Assembly (NCBI RefSeq): GCF_001625215.2
Contig: NC_030385.2
Location: 43,735,598 to 43,799,597 of the forward strand
DNA length: 64,000 bases
Direction: 5' to 3'
Source of the DNA: Daucus carota subsp. sativus
Taxonomy: Eukaryota > Streptophyta > Magnoliopsida > Apiales > Apiaceae
Made by a program: the position numbers and the translations under genes. Under the pieces are notes generated by a model that did no database searches, was not told the DNA's origin, and was given only the letters and a program-made list of their open reading frames with translations. Shown here one piece after another: positions 28,906 through 38,805 of the stretch. Every line of letters starts with the position of its first letter. The first letter of the stretch is position 1.

Positions 28906-30580
28906 AGTTAATAAATTATTTTAATTTTTTTTTTCTGATTATAAGTTCAATACTTAAACTTATATACAAATATGATTTAAAATATACTCATTTTATTTTT
29001 TGAGATTTTTCATAGCAGGGGATGGGAGCTTGTTACGCATTTTAAGACTTCTATTAATAATAATTAAAAAATATTTTTAATTGTTTTCTTTAAATACAAA
29101 ATTGATGTTTAAGTTTCTATTTAAAAAATTATATAAGTTCTATAATTATATTTTATAAAAAATTAATATATTTGTTACAAAAAAATCATAAAAAAAAATA
29201 GATGTACGGAGTAACAAATTTATGTTATATCAAGTGCATATAATGTTGCTATTAACCCGTTAATCAGAAAATGGAAAAACAAAGGACTTGTATTGGTTCC
29301 TGATCCTGTGGCTGCAAAAACTTTTAACTTACAATTTCTGCCATAAAAAGAGTGGACATTAAAGAGCATACCCAATTTCATAACACAGCCGACGACTTGA
29401 GGACAAAATATTTATCTGAAATGTCGATATCCAAAAATTAATGCCCTGTTGCTGTATCACCCAACTAGAAAAGAAATACCAAATGAAAGAGTACGAACTT
29501 TTCTCAACTTTCATATCTAACTTTTCTTATTTTCCTTTTTTTCGTAATTACAATCTGTTATATCAAATTTGTCCCAATCTTAATCCATACCGTCTCTTTT
29601 TTGTAGTGAAAAGTTATCACAATTTTAAATAAACTCATGAAGTATTTTATCCAGATTAATTAATTTTGTAGATCAATTAATTTATGACTTTTAACATATT
29701 ATAATTAATTTTTATTCCACTCAAACAGAAGTTATCTAAAATCTCGTAAATCTACACATATTAACACAAATCACTTAGAATCTCATATACTTCAGAAAGA
29801 ATTTTAGAAGAATGAAATACTCTATCAAATTGCCAAAATCCGTCCTTTTACAAAATATGACTGATTATTAATATTTGAATATTATGAAATTTTAGATATT
29901 TTTTAAAATCTTAAGAAAAATTTAAAATTCTAAATAACTCAAAATCTTAAGAGATTATTTGTAATCCTGGATGCATATATTCAGATTTCTAGGATTCGAA
30001 CACTTTTGCCCCCTTTCTCAAAAGTAAAATCTTGACGGAATACATCCCTCAATTTACAAGGATGGTCCAAATCCGTAAAATCATAATAAATCAGAATATT
30101 TGTAAAATTTTTATGGGATTTTCGGAGGCCAGTGACATCTGAATATAAATGCTGTCGAAATATAAAGCCTTTCTATATCAGTTTTTTATTTTTTTTTTTA
30201 TTTTTCGACCATATAATTAAAATTATTGTTTCTAAAATTCATAAACAGTACATATGAACACACGCCGATGTACAATCCTTTATTTTTTTTTTGCGCTGAA
30301 TTTGAGAGTAAAAATGTCACACGTAATGACGCAGGACATAGAATAGTTTGTTGGTGCGGTAATAATGGTTTAGATGACGATGAATAACAAGGCATGTATC
30401 GAACCTTTGTTTCAGTTTAATATATCTGGGTAAGAGATTTTCTGTTTTCATTTCAATAACAACAACATTGGAATTTCAAAGCGGCAAGCTTCATTCATTC
30501 CAGTTGCATGCTTAAAGTCAACCAACTTTTATTTACTAAATCCAATACTTTTACATACTTAACCACTTGCTACTCAACTC

Positions 30581-30588
30581 CTATAAAT
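30581..30588 (+). promoter_or_regulatory. TATA box of STP7-like gene
   Basis: CTATAAATA followed by a GA-rich leader and the start codon 165 bp downstream; the expected transcription start is near 30615. Confidence 0.6.
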
Positions 30589-30606
30589 AACTCAGAGAGA
30601 TACAGC

Positions 30607-30653
30607 CAGAGAGAGAGAGGGAGAGAGAGAGATTTTTCTTGTTATATAGAGTA

Positions 30654-30693
<40 letters not shown>

Positions 30694-30745
30694 AGAGGGA
30701 GGGAGGGAGACAGGGGGAGAGAGAGAGAGAGAGAGAGCGAGAGAG
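30607..30745. repeat. GA-rich microsatellite in the 5' leader of STP7-like gene
   Basis: Imperfect (GA)n/(GGGA)n tracts fill nearly the whole presumed leader up to the start codon at 30746, broken by a short T-rich segment near 30632-30655. Confidence 0.9.
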
Positions 30746-33569
30746 ATGGCAGGGGGGTCATTTGGTCCGGCCGGGGTGGCGAAAGAGAGAGCTGATCAGT
30801 ACCAGGGGAAAGTGACCTCATATGTGATCATTTCTTGCATTGTTGCTGCTGTTGGTGGTTCTATCTTTGGCTATGACATTGGTATTTCAGGTATTCTTCA
30901 CTAATCTTATCCATCACAGCTACAGTTTTGTTTTTAGTTTTTTATTTAATTCATTGTGATGATGGCATTATTTTATTCAAGAAGCAGCCTGTGTTGACTT
31001 ATCTTCGAAAATGATGAATTTGTTGGTACCAAAGCAAACCAGAATTTGAACCTCTTTGCAGATGAAAAGATTTGAAATCATGAAGAAATTAATATTTTAA
31101 CTTGCAAAATTAAAATGACTGCTAGTCTATCTTATCCCGACTCTTCATATTGCTTCAAGTAAATGTGTCGGACACTCGACACTCAGATATAGGTGGATAG
31201 AGACACTCCGACACTTATTTTACGCCAAAAACATGTAAAAATTTTAGAATATTGTTGAGTTTGACATTCGGACATGTATATATGTTGGACATTTTTAGCC
31301 GAGTCCAGGTAACATAATTACTAGTAACAGACTGATCTTTTTGAAAGAGAAATTAAACGTGCCCTCAAGATCATGTAGAAGCACTAGACCCGAGAAGAGG
31401 GCGTGTTTTGGCTTTGCGTATCAATGGGCTTGGGCAAATGAACATTAAAGAAGGATTCTCTGCCATGGCTAATCAGGTTCTGCACAATTAGTATCTTCCT
31501 AGGATGTATGAAGTAAGAGAGCGCTTTTAACAGCAGTGAAATGTATGAATTTCTTATATAATGGAGATATTCTTGTCGGATATGTTGAGCAAACAAGAAG
31601 AAACTATAGTCTTGTATTCAACTCGCAAGTGTTTAACTGTTCCCAGTGGCTGCCTGGCAGAGACATGTTTAGTGATTTTCTGTTTAATAATCGCTGTTGC
31701 TTTAGGGACGTAATGTTGCCACTTCATTTGCGGTTCTGCTTAACAAAAATAAGAAAGAATAAGGAGTCATACTAACAATGAACCTGATCATTCAACAGGT
31801 GGAGTTACATCGATGGATGAATTTCTTGAGAAATTCTTCAAGACAGTATACAGAAAGAAGCAACATGCTCATGAAAGTAACTACTGCAAGTACAACAATC
31901 AAGGGCTTGCAGCATTTACTTCATCTTTATATCTTTCTGGTCTGGTTGCGACTTTGGTGGCATCCCCAATCACAAGGAGGTATGGACGTCGAATAAGTAT
32001 AATCATTGGTGGACTCAGCTTTCTCATTGGAGCAGCTCTTAATGCATCTGCAATCAACATAGGAATGCTTCTTCTGGGCCGTATAATGCTTGGTGTTGGC
32101 ATCGGGTTTGGAAATCAGGTATTCTCCTTCACTCACACGTGGTTCATAATTTTCAGTAACTGAGAAAAAATCTTAGCAAGTTAATATGCTTTGCGATCAA
32201 TTGCCTCTATGCTAAAAGAGTAGAGAGGCTGTTTCCACAACCCATGGCTTAAATAGTACAAAAAACAGTAACAAGAGCATTTTACATCAATCTATAGTTC
32301 TCCTGAAAGCAGTGTAATTAATTTAGCGAATCATTACATTGAACATCATAATGTTGATCTATTGATAACTATTACTGCAATTTACAGGCTGTTCCACTCT
32401 ATCTGTCAGAGATGGCACCGACTCATCTGAGAGGAGGCTTAAACATGATGTTCCAGTTAGCAACGACTATGGGAATATTTACAGCAAATATGGTCAACTA
32501 TGGTACATCTAAACTCCATCCATGGGGATGGAGACTCTCACTTGGACTGGCTGCGGCACCAGCTCTCTTAATGACCGTGGGGGGAATACTACTTCCAGAG
32601 ACGCCAAACAGCTTAATTGAACAAGGCAGGAAAGAAAAGGGAAGACAAGTTCTCGAAAGAATCAGAGGAACAAAGAATGTGGATGCAGAGTTTGATGACA
32701 TGATAGATGCAAGTGAGCTGGCAAACTCAATCAAACATCCATTCAGAAACATCCTACAGAGGCGAAACAGACCACAACTGATCATGGCAATCTTCATGCC
32801 AACGTTCCAGATCCTAACAGGAATCAATTCAATTCTCTTCTACGCACCAGTGCTCTTTCAGAGCATGGGGTTCAAAGGAAATGCTTCTCTCATTTCGTCA
32901 GCCTTAACCGGAGCAGTTCTTTGTTCCTCCACAGTTGTGTCAATAGCCTTGGTGGACAAATGGGGTCGAAGGCCTTTACTGATATTAGGGGGTATTCTGA
33001 TGATTGTCTGCCAGGTAATTTTACTATAGATTGTAAAGTATATATATGCTCAATTGCTTCTACATGCCAAAGATGTTAACATTTTCTATATTATGCTCTC
33101 CACCATCAAACAGATTATTGTTGCAACAATTCTGGGACTCAAATTTGGTGGCGACAAAGAACTGACAAAAGGCTACTCAATAGTGGTGGTGACTTTCATC
33201 TGCCTGTTTGTTGCAGCATTCGGAATATCATGGGGTCCTCTTGGATGGACAGTGCCAAGTGAAATATTCCCCTTAGAAACTCGGTCAGCAGGACAAAGCA
33301 TCACAGTGGCAGTGAACCTCTTCTTCACATTCGTCATAGCGCAGTCTTTCCTTTCCCTCCTATGTGCTCTAAAGTTCGGTTTTTTCCTTTTCTTTGCTGG
33401 CTGTGTGACGATCATGACAATCTTCGTCTACATTTTCCTTCCGGAGACAAAAGGAGTTCCTATCGAAGAAATGATACTAATGTGGCAGAAACACTGGTTC
33501 TGGAAAAAGATTGTGTCTGAGCATTCTAGTGACAGTATTGTGAAGCCTGAGAATTCATTCCAGGCTTAG
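30746..33569 (+). CDS. STP7: Sugar transport protein 7-like (STP7), H+/monosaccharide symporter
   Basis: Four exons, 30746-30890, 31799-32118, 32388-33014 and 33114-33569, encode 515 aa. The protein begins [20 protein letters not shown], the diagnostic STP7-type N terminus. Family signatures seen are [19 protein letters not shown], the lid-domain [71 protein letters not shown] and [11 protein letters not shown]. About twelve membrane helices are apparent. STP proteins are plasma-membrane proton symporters of the major facilitator superfamily; Arabidopsis STP7 is reported to prefer the pentoses arabinose and xylose rather than hexoses, so a role in recycling cell-wall sugars is a reasonable inference. 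Intron 1 is 908 bp. Expression may be influenced by the GA-rich leader. Confidence 0.93.
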
Positions 33570-33599
33570 AGCAGCAGCTCTGTTAGCATAAAATTTGAA

Positions 33600-34700
33600 A
33601 GCATTGTGAAAGAATGTATGATTTGTATTGTTCAGCATTGATTGGGGGAGGAGGATATGAATCTTGTAAAGTTAATACATGCTTAAATGGATAACTTTTA
33701 CTACTTCCTTAAAATTGTCAGACGTCTCAGAACAGGTTTGGGTGGCCTTAAACTTGGATGAAGCTAGTTCAAGGCCAGTCAGATGGGTAAAATTCAGTAT
33801 CATTACATGAAAATCATTTTTTTAGCAAAATTGCCAAAGGTATTTAAATTTTTAAAATTGACAAGAATACTTGTTTCTAGAATTTGGACTTCAATATCAA
33901 CACGGTACCCATTTCTAATCCAGATTTTTCAAAAAATTATTATATCTTTTTACAATATTTTAGTCCTGTTTTTTTTAGGAAAATAGTCTTTTTGTTTTCA
34001 AATCGTTTAACACATATAATATCAAAAAAATATTTAAAAATATCACAATAAATCTCGAATAATCCAACACAACAGCTGTGAACATAGTAACATAGTAGTC
34101 CAATATTCAGAATTATTAGTTATATAAACCGATATTGGAGTAAGAAACATCCCTAAAATATAAATAATTTTTGGTTGTGAAAGGTGAGTTTTTGCGGTAA
34201 TTATCGCCGTCTCATATTTGATACAAGTCTTACAAAGATTATCATGTAAGTCTTTTCTGAAAAAATTACTGAAATTCATAAAAAGGCACACAAAACATCA
34301 ATACATAAAATAAGGCAATTTATTCAATTGGGATTTTAAAAGATTTTTTTTCATTCATGAAATTCGAGAGTATTCAACTCGAATTTTTAAAAGTGTATCA
34401 AAATCTTGAGATATGCAATTAAGATTTCAAATTATACTACAAAAATTGACGGCATACAATTAGAATTTTAAATTATTCTTTTAAATCCGATGTTATTTAA
34501 TTAAAATTGTTTAAAATCTATTAAAATTTAATAGTAATCAAGTTTAACACAGGAAAGAGACGTATCTTTGGTCATCTGGGAAAGCCTTGGCGATTGGATC
34601 AAGATCAATGCGATACTTGAGAAACAAGGCAAATGTATTCCTTTTCGATTAATGGCCGGGCCCAGCCCAACTGAATTCTAATTGGAGTTGGTTGTTGATT
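33600..34700. other. Intergenic region between STP7-like and SKIP-like genes
   Basis: AT-rich unique sequence. No repeat element with clear ends and no gene is recognised. Confidence 0.5.
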
Positions 34701-34759
34701 TGGAGTGTAACTATTCTATTTTGAGTTGATATCGATTTGTTTGTTTCGTGATATATATC

Positions 34760-34767
34760 TATAAATA
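34760..34767 (+). promoter_or_regulatory. TATA-like box upstream of SKIP-like ORF
   Basis: TATAAATA about 80 bp before the start codon at 34846. It suggests that the truncated gene could have its own promoter. Confidence 0.45.
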
Positions 34768-34845
34768 TATGGCGCAAGGACTTGTTAATTTTGTGCTAAT
34801 TTCTTGATTCTACTAGTTGTGCTTCAGCAGTTTTTGATCTAAGCT

Positions 34846-36255
34846 ATGAAGATTTTGAAAGATGAGATGGAGGAACAAGAGGATGATGATGATACTGATG
34901 AGAGAAAAGAGATTGAAGATAAGACCATGTTGGAGACTAAGATGGCCCTGGAGAAAATTGTGAATGCTAGGTTGAGTAGAATATCGTCGGCCACAAAATC
35001 ATGTATCAAGTACAAACCTTCACAGCGGTGTTCTTCTGCTTTTAATTCTGGTGCAAAGGAAAGGATTATTAGGATGGTTGAGATGCCAGTGGACCAGCTG
35101 GAGCCACCAAAGTTGAAGCACAAGAGGAGGGTTCCTAAGGCTAATGGTTCTTCACCCCCTGTGCCCGTTATGCAATCTCCGCCTCGCCCTGTCACTGTTA
35201 AGGATCAGCAGGATTGGAAAATCCCACCATGTGTATCTAATTGGAAGAATTCAAAAGGTTATATGATTCCACTTGATAAGCGTCTGGCAGCAGATGATGG
35301 TAGAGGTGTTGAGGAGGTTCAGATTAATGACAACTTTGCAAAGCTCTCAGAAGCTCTGTATGTGTCAGAACAGAAGGCAAGAGAGGGTGTTGCTATGCGA
35401 TCAAAGGTTCAAAAGGAAATGATGTTGAGAGACAAGGAGAAGAAGGAACAAGAATTGAGAAAACTAGCTCAAATAGCTAGATCAGAAAGAACTAGTGCTG
35501 CTGCTGCCGATAAGTGTATGGTGGATGTTGATGACATGAGAGGCCGAGACAATGATAATGGCAGAGAGAGGGGTGCAGCAAGGGAGACAAAGGAGGAAAG
35601 AGAAGATAGACTGAGGAGAGAGAAGATCCGCGAGGAGAGGCGCTGTGAGAGGGAAATAGAGAGAAGATTGGAAGCAAAGGATGCTGCAATGGGGAAGAAA
35701 AGTAAGATTACCAGAGACAGAGATCGTGATGTCAGTGAAAAGGTTGCACTTGGAATGGCGACTACTGGAGGAGCACGAGGTGGTCAAGTCATGTATGATA
35801 CACGATTGTTCAACCAAGACAAGGGCATGGCCTCAGGCTTTGGAACTGGTGACCAGTACTACAACGTGTATGACAAGGGGTTGTTCACTGCCCAGAATAC
35901 TCTTTCAACTCTTTACAGGCCAAAGAAAGATGCAGATGCTGATACATATGGCGGTGAAGATCATGAGCAGCTAGACAAGATAATGAAGACTAATAGATTC
36001 AAACCTGACAAGTCATTTACCGGTACATCTGACAAAACTGGCCCAAGGGACAGGCCTGTTGAATTTGACAAGGAACCAGAAGAAGCTGATGATCCATTTG
36101 GTCTGGATCAGTTTTCGACCCAGGTCAAGAAGGGTAAGAAGGCCTTGGACAAGGTTGGAGGCAGCGGTACAATGCAAGCTAGGGCTGGATCTTCTATGCG
36201 AGATGGCAATGAAGGTGGTCGCAGTAGAGTTGGCTTTGAAAAAGGTCAGCACTAG
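34846..36255 (+). CDS. SNW/SKIP-like protein lacking the usual N terminus
   Basis: A single uninterrupted exon of 469 aa. It aligns in order with plant SKIP, a spliceosome and transcription co-factor: acidic start and ALEKIVNARLS, YKPSQ, SAFNSGAKERIIRMVEMPVD, the SNW core VTVKDQQDWKIPPCVSNWKN, LDKRLAADDGRG, VQINDNFAKLSEALY, then the charged helix (REKIREERRCER), KKSKITRDRDRD, MYDTRLFNQDKG and DKIMKTNRFKPDKSFTG. Full plant SKIP is about 610 aa; here roughly the first 130-140 residues are missing, including the usual MxxLKELLPPP-type start. An in-frame TAA (34840-34842 region) precedes the ATG and I find no missing part upstream. The remaining frame is intact, with conserved residues kept, so it may be expressed as a truncated paralogue, or be a young 5'-truncated retrocopy. 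I cannot tell which without knowing whether the parent gene has introns. Confidence 0.8.
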   Translation: MKILKDEMEEQEDDDDTDERKEIEDKTMLETKMALEKIVNARLSRISSATKSCIKYKPSQRCSSAFNSGAKERIIRMVEMPVDQLEPPKLKHKRRVPKANGSSPPVPVMQSPPRPVTVKDQQDWKIPPCVSNWKNSKGYMIPLDKRLAADDGRGVEEVQINDNFAKLSEALYVSEQKAREGVAMRSKVQKEMMLRDKEKKEQELRKLAQIARSERTSAAAADKCMVDVDDMRGRDNDNGRERGAARETKEEREDRLRREKIREERRCEREIERRLEAKDAAMGKKSKITRDRDRDVSEKVALGMATTGGARGGQVMYDTRLFNQDKGMASGFGTGDQYYNVYDKGLFTAQNTLSTLYRPKKDADADTYGGEDHEQLDKIMKTNRFKPDKSFTGTSDKTGPRDRPVEFDKEPEEADDPFGLDQFSTQVKKGKKALDKVGGSGTMQARAGSSMRDGNEGGRSRVGFEKGQH

Positions 36256-36826
36256 AATTTGCTTTCTCACTTGCATATGTAAAATAAACTTGTTTTCCTT
36301 TCTTAAATTATGTTTGAACTTATAGCTGCTTTCCTAGGATATTATGAAACATTATGCAAGATATAATCAATCAGATTCATCGATTTTTTAGTCTTGTCTT
36401 CTTCGTTGTAATTTCGACATAGTAAACATTAAACAAGCATGACTAAACTCTCCGGCCTTTCCTTATAATATGGTACTGATTTCATATTCGTCTGTCTGAG
36501 ACAACAGAGAATCAGCAACTCAATACCAGGTCGAATCAATTCTTACTCGTTCTATTTTCCTAATAGTTTCGTCTTTCCTATGGACGGTACAGAATAATGC
36601 ATATTGCCTTACTCACTGAATAAGGTACATCCTCGCATTGCAGTAACGTTTAAGAAATCACAAAACTGTGCAAGTAGATGTCGATCAGGCAGCTGAAAGC
36701 GCGAAAGTTACAAACAGATCCAACAGGCGTCCATAAATTTTGATTGTCTGACATTTTTTTCTCCTGCTCTCGTATCATTAGCATCGTTTCCGTCATTAAT
36801 TCTCTCCCTCGACCACGCTACCAGAC
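36256..36826. other. Intergenic region 3' of SKIP-like gene
   Basis: Nothing recognised beyond probable 3' UTR. Confidence 0.4.
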
Positions 36827-37357
36827 TTAAATACAAAAATACTTTTTCAGAAAAAATGTTTGGATTGAACCAGTTCTAAACTCGTATTTTAAAATTTCGT
36901 AATTTTGTGAAATATGATAATCAGAAGGCATGTTCTGTGACTGAATGTTACTGAATATGAGAATATCTGCAGATCCATAACAACTTTTCTCTTCATACGA
37001 AGAGGAGTTTTCCCTCTCAAATTCTTTTGGCTCAGAGTTATTATACCTGCTTTCTGGATTTGTGTGACTGATGCCTCGGACACCTTTTGACTCTAAGGAA
37101 CCTGTTGTAAGACTAGGATCACCAGCATTCAGATTGGCACGATCACGCATCTTTTCATATACAAACTCCTCACCTGTATGCAGAGAGTGATTATGTACAG
37201 GCTTAGCTTCTGTGAAATTATGCTCCGAAGGCCTCACATTGGAATTTGCACGTCCACTAGGATCCCCCCTGTAACGCTGAGACGCGTGTCCAAATTCTAC
37301 ACTCTCTGCTTCTCTGTTACTAGGTTGGAAATGATTGTAGTTTTTAGAATGTTCCAT
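36827..37357 (-). CDS. Hypothetical fragment, hydrophilic 176-aa ORF
   Basis: A minus-strand ORF with an ATG at 37357. The first 130 residues are hydrophilic and Ser/Asn/Glu-rich (EAESVEFGHASQRYRGDPSG is typical), the last 40 look like read-through into AT-rich DNA. The composition resembles a disordered tail of a larger protein, so it may be an exon fragment. I do not recognise a family and give it little weight as a stand-alone gene. Confidence 0.25.
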   Translation of the reverse strand: MEHSKNYNHFQPSNREAESVEFGHASQRYRGDPSGRANSNVRPSEHNFTEAKPVHNHSLHTGEEFVYEKMRDRANLNAGDPSLTTGSLESKGVRGISHTNPESRYNNSEPKEFERENSSSYEEKSCYGSADILIFSNIQSQNMPSDYHISQNYEILKYEFRTGSIQTFFLKKYFCI

Positions 37358-37611
37358 CAGACAAGTTTAAGTTTTCTACTTGTTGAGAGTTTTCGCTGAC
37401 AAGAGTTGATAATTGATCCCTGGAAGTCAAACAATAGACAATTGAGGATTCTCAGTGCAACTAAACTCTTTGATATTGCATCTGGTTACCTAATAACAAT
37501 ACGAACAGCATACAGTTCAGAAACCAGCAGCAAATATAAAGTTTTTAAGCTGATACTTGTTCCTAAGAAACAACGAATTTTGAAAACAGTATTGAATGGA
37601 TTAGGACTTAC

Positions 37612-37945
37612 AATCTTTAAGTCGGTTGAATTATCAGCAGTTGGGAAAGAACTCTCTCCACAGACACGAGATACTTCTTCCCTAGCCTTTTCCTGCCATT
37701 CTTGGTGCAGCGCTAAAAGGAGAAGTGCCCAAGTCAAATGATTAGCAGTTGTTTCCTTACCTGCAAAGTAGAATGTCTTGCATTCATCTATGATTTCTTC
37801 GGAGCTCAATTTCTCTTCCTTATTTTCTTGATTTTTATAAGGATCGGAGACATCAACAAAGTAAGTAGACATTTCGGGCTTTCTTTTGTTTTCAAGTGAC
37901 AAAGTACTAGGAGATTTACTTGCATGTATTTCCTAATCAACTTCA
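37612..37945 (-). pseudogene. Cytochrome P450 exon remnant (CYP72-clan type)
   Basis: The minus strand reads [13 protein letters not shown]... then [20 protein letters not shown] and [20 protein letters not shown], with [11 protein letters not shown]. This is the I-helix region (AGKETT is the oxygen-binding A/G-G-x-E/D-T-T/S motif) of a CYP72-clan P450. A stop lies just upstream (near 37937) and the heme-binding FxxGxRxC region and N-terminal membrane anchor are not found nearby. After [20 protein letters not shown] the frame runs into a gt-like site (near 37612) and non-coding sequence. It is therefore a relic or gene fragment. Confidence 0.75.
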
Positions 37946-37989
37946 ACTCTGCGTTTTTCTGTTAGTACGTGATGTTGATTTCCAATTAA

Positions 37990-38367
37990 TTTAGAGCTGT
38001 TAACTACTAATTACTTTGAAAGTACTAAACATTTGTGCAAGAGACCTTATATCATATTGTTGGAAATTAACAGTTAAAATCACAGCAACAATGTACTTAT
38101 ATTATATAAGCAAGAACAAATTAACGAAACCACCACAAAACAACATGCACGAAGATCGTATACAAATAATCTGCAAGATATTTCCATGGCATTTGTTAAA
38201 AAGCAAAGCCAATAAAATTGCTCATTTGTTAGCTAGGGTGCCTTGTGAGGTGAATTGCTTCAATGATTTTCTATCTCCTCCACATGTAATGTTGGAGAGT
38301 ATTTTATTATTTTGTATGATGTTTCATTGATTTAATGCAATTTCCATCTTTCAAAAAAAAAAAATAA
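37990..38367 (+). mobile_element. 5'-truncated LINE, RNase H end and poly-A tail
   Basis: The plus frame 38130-38330 encodes LLKSKANKIAHLLARVPCEV and NCFNDFLSPPHVMLESILL, which matches the C-terminal RNase H-like end of plant LINE reverse transcriptases. It is followed by a short 3' tail ending in 'tttc' and 13 or so A at 38353-38367. Only a few hundred bases survive, as expected for 5'-truncated LINE insertions. I could not define a target duplication, so the left edge is approximate. Confidence 0.65.
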
Positions 38368-38805
38368 GTGCAACATACTCATTTTCGAAAACTTTATTAT
38401 CCTATACTCCTTCCTCAAAAGCATATTTAACCGGATTTCTTAAAATTATTATCTCTGTCACTTTGATTCTAAAAAATGCCATGACCATATATATATATAT
38501 ATACATATTATATTTGCTTTAAGTAAATAAAATAAGTAATCACAAAATGGTAACTATATCATATACGGGACTTTAAAAAAATAGGCAAATTTTCAAGATC
38601 GTAGATGAGTGTTCAAATTTAATTTTCGCGATTTAATAAAAGGAATTGTTAATATTTTTTTAAAAAAAATTATCATATCTTATTTCATTTTTTTTAAATA
38701 ATAACTTACTTCTCGTTACAAGTTAATTTTAGCAATTTTTAAAAATATAAAAATGGAATTTGATTATTAATTTAAAATTTTAAAAATTTGTCAACGTTTC
38801 TGAAA

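Larger units (their letters stand above)
26608..30580. other. Long intergenic region with MITEs, no gene recognised
   Basis: Between the adenylate kinase and sugar transporter genes I find only three MITEs (listed) and AT-rich unique sequence. ORFs here are under 95 codons, without family motifs, and look random. Confidence 0.6.

Noticed and set aside
31384..31775. ORFs in the first intron of the STP7-like gene
   Set aside because: Short, no domain, and located between two in-phase exons with consensus splice sites.
35482..35974. Minus- and plus-strand ORFs overlapping the SKIP-like gene
   Set aside because: Shadows of the long coding frame.
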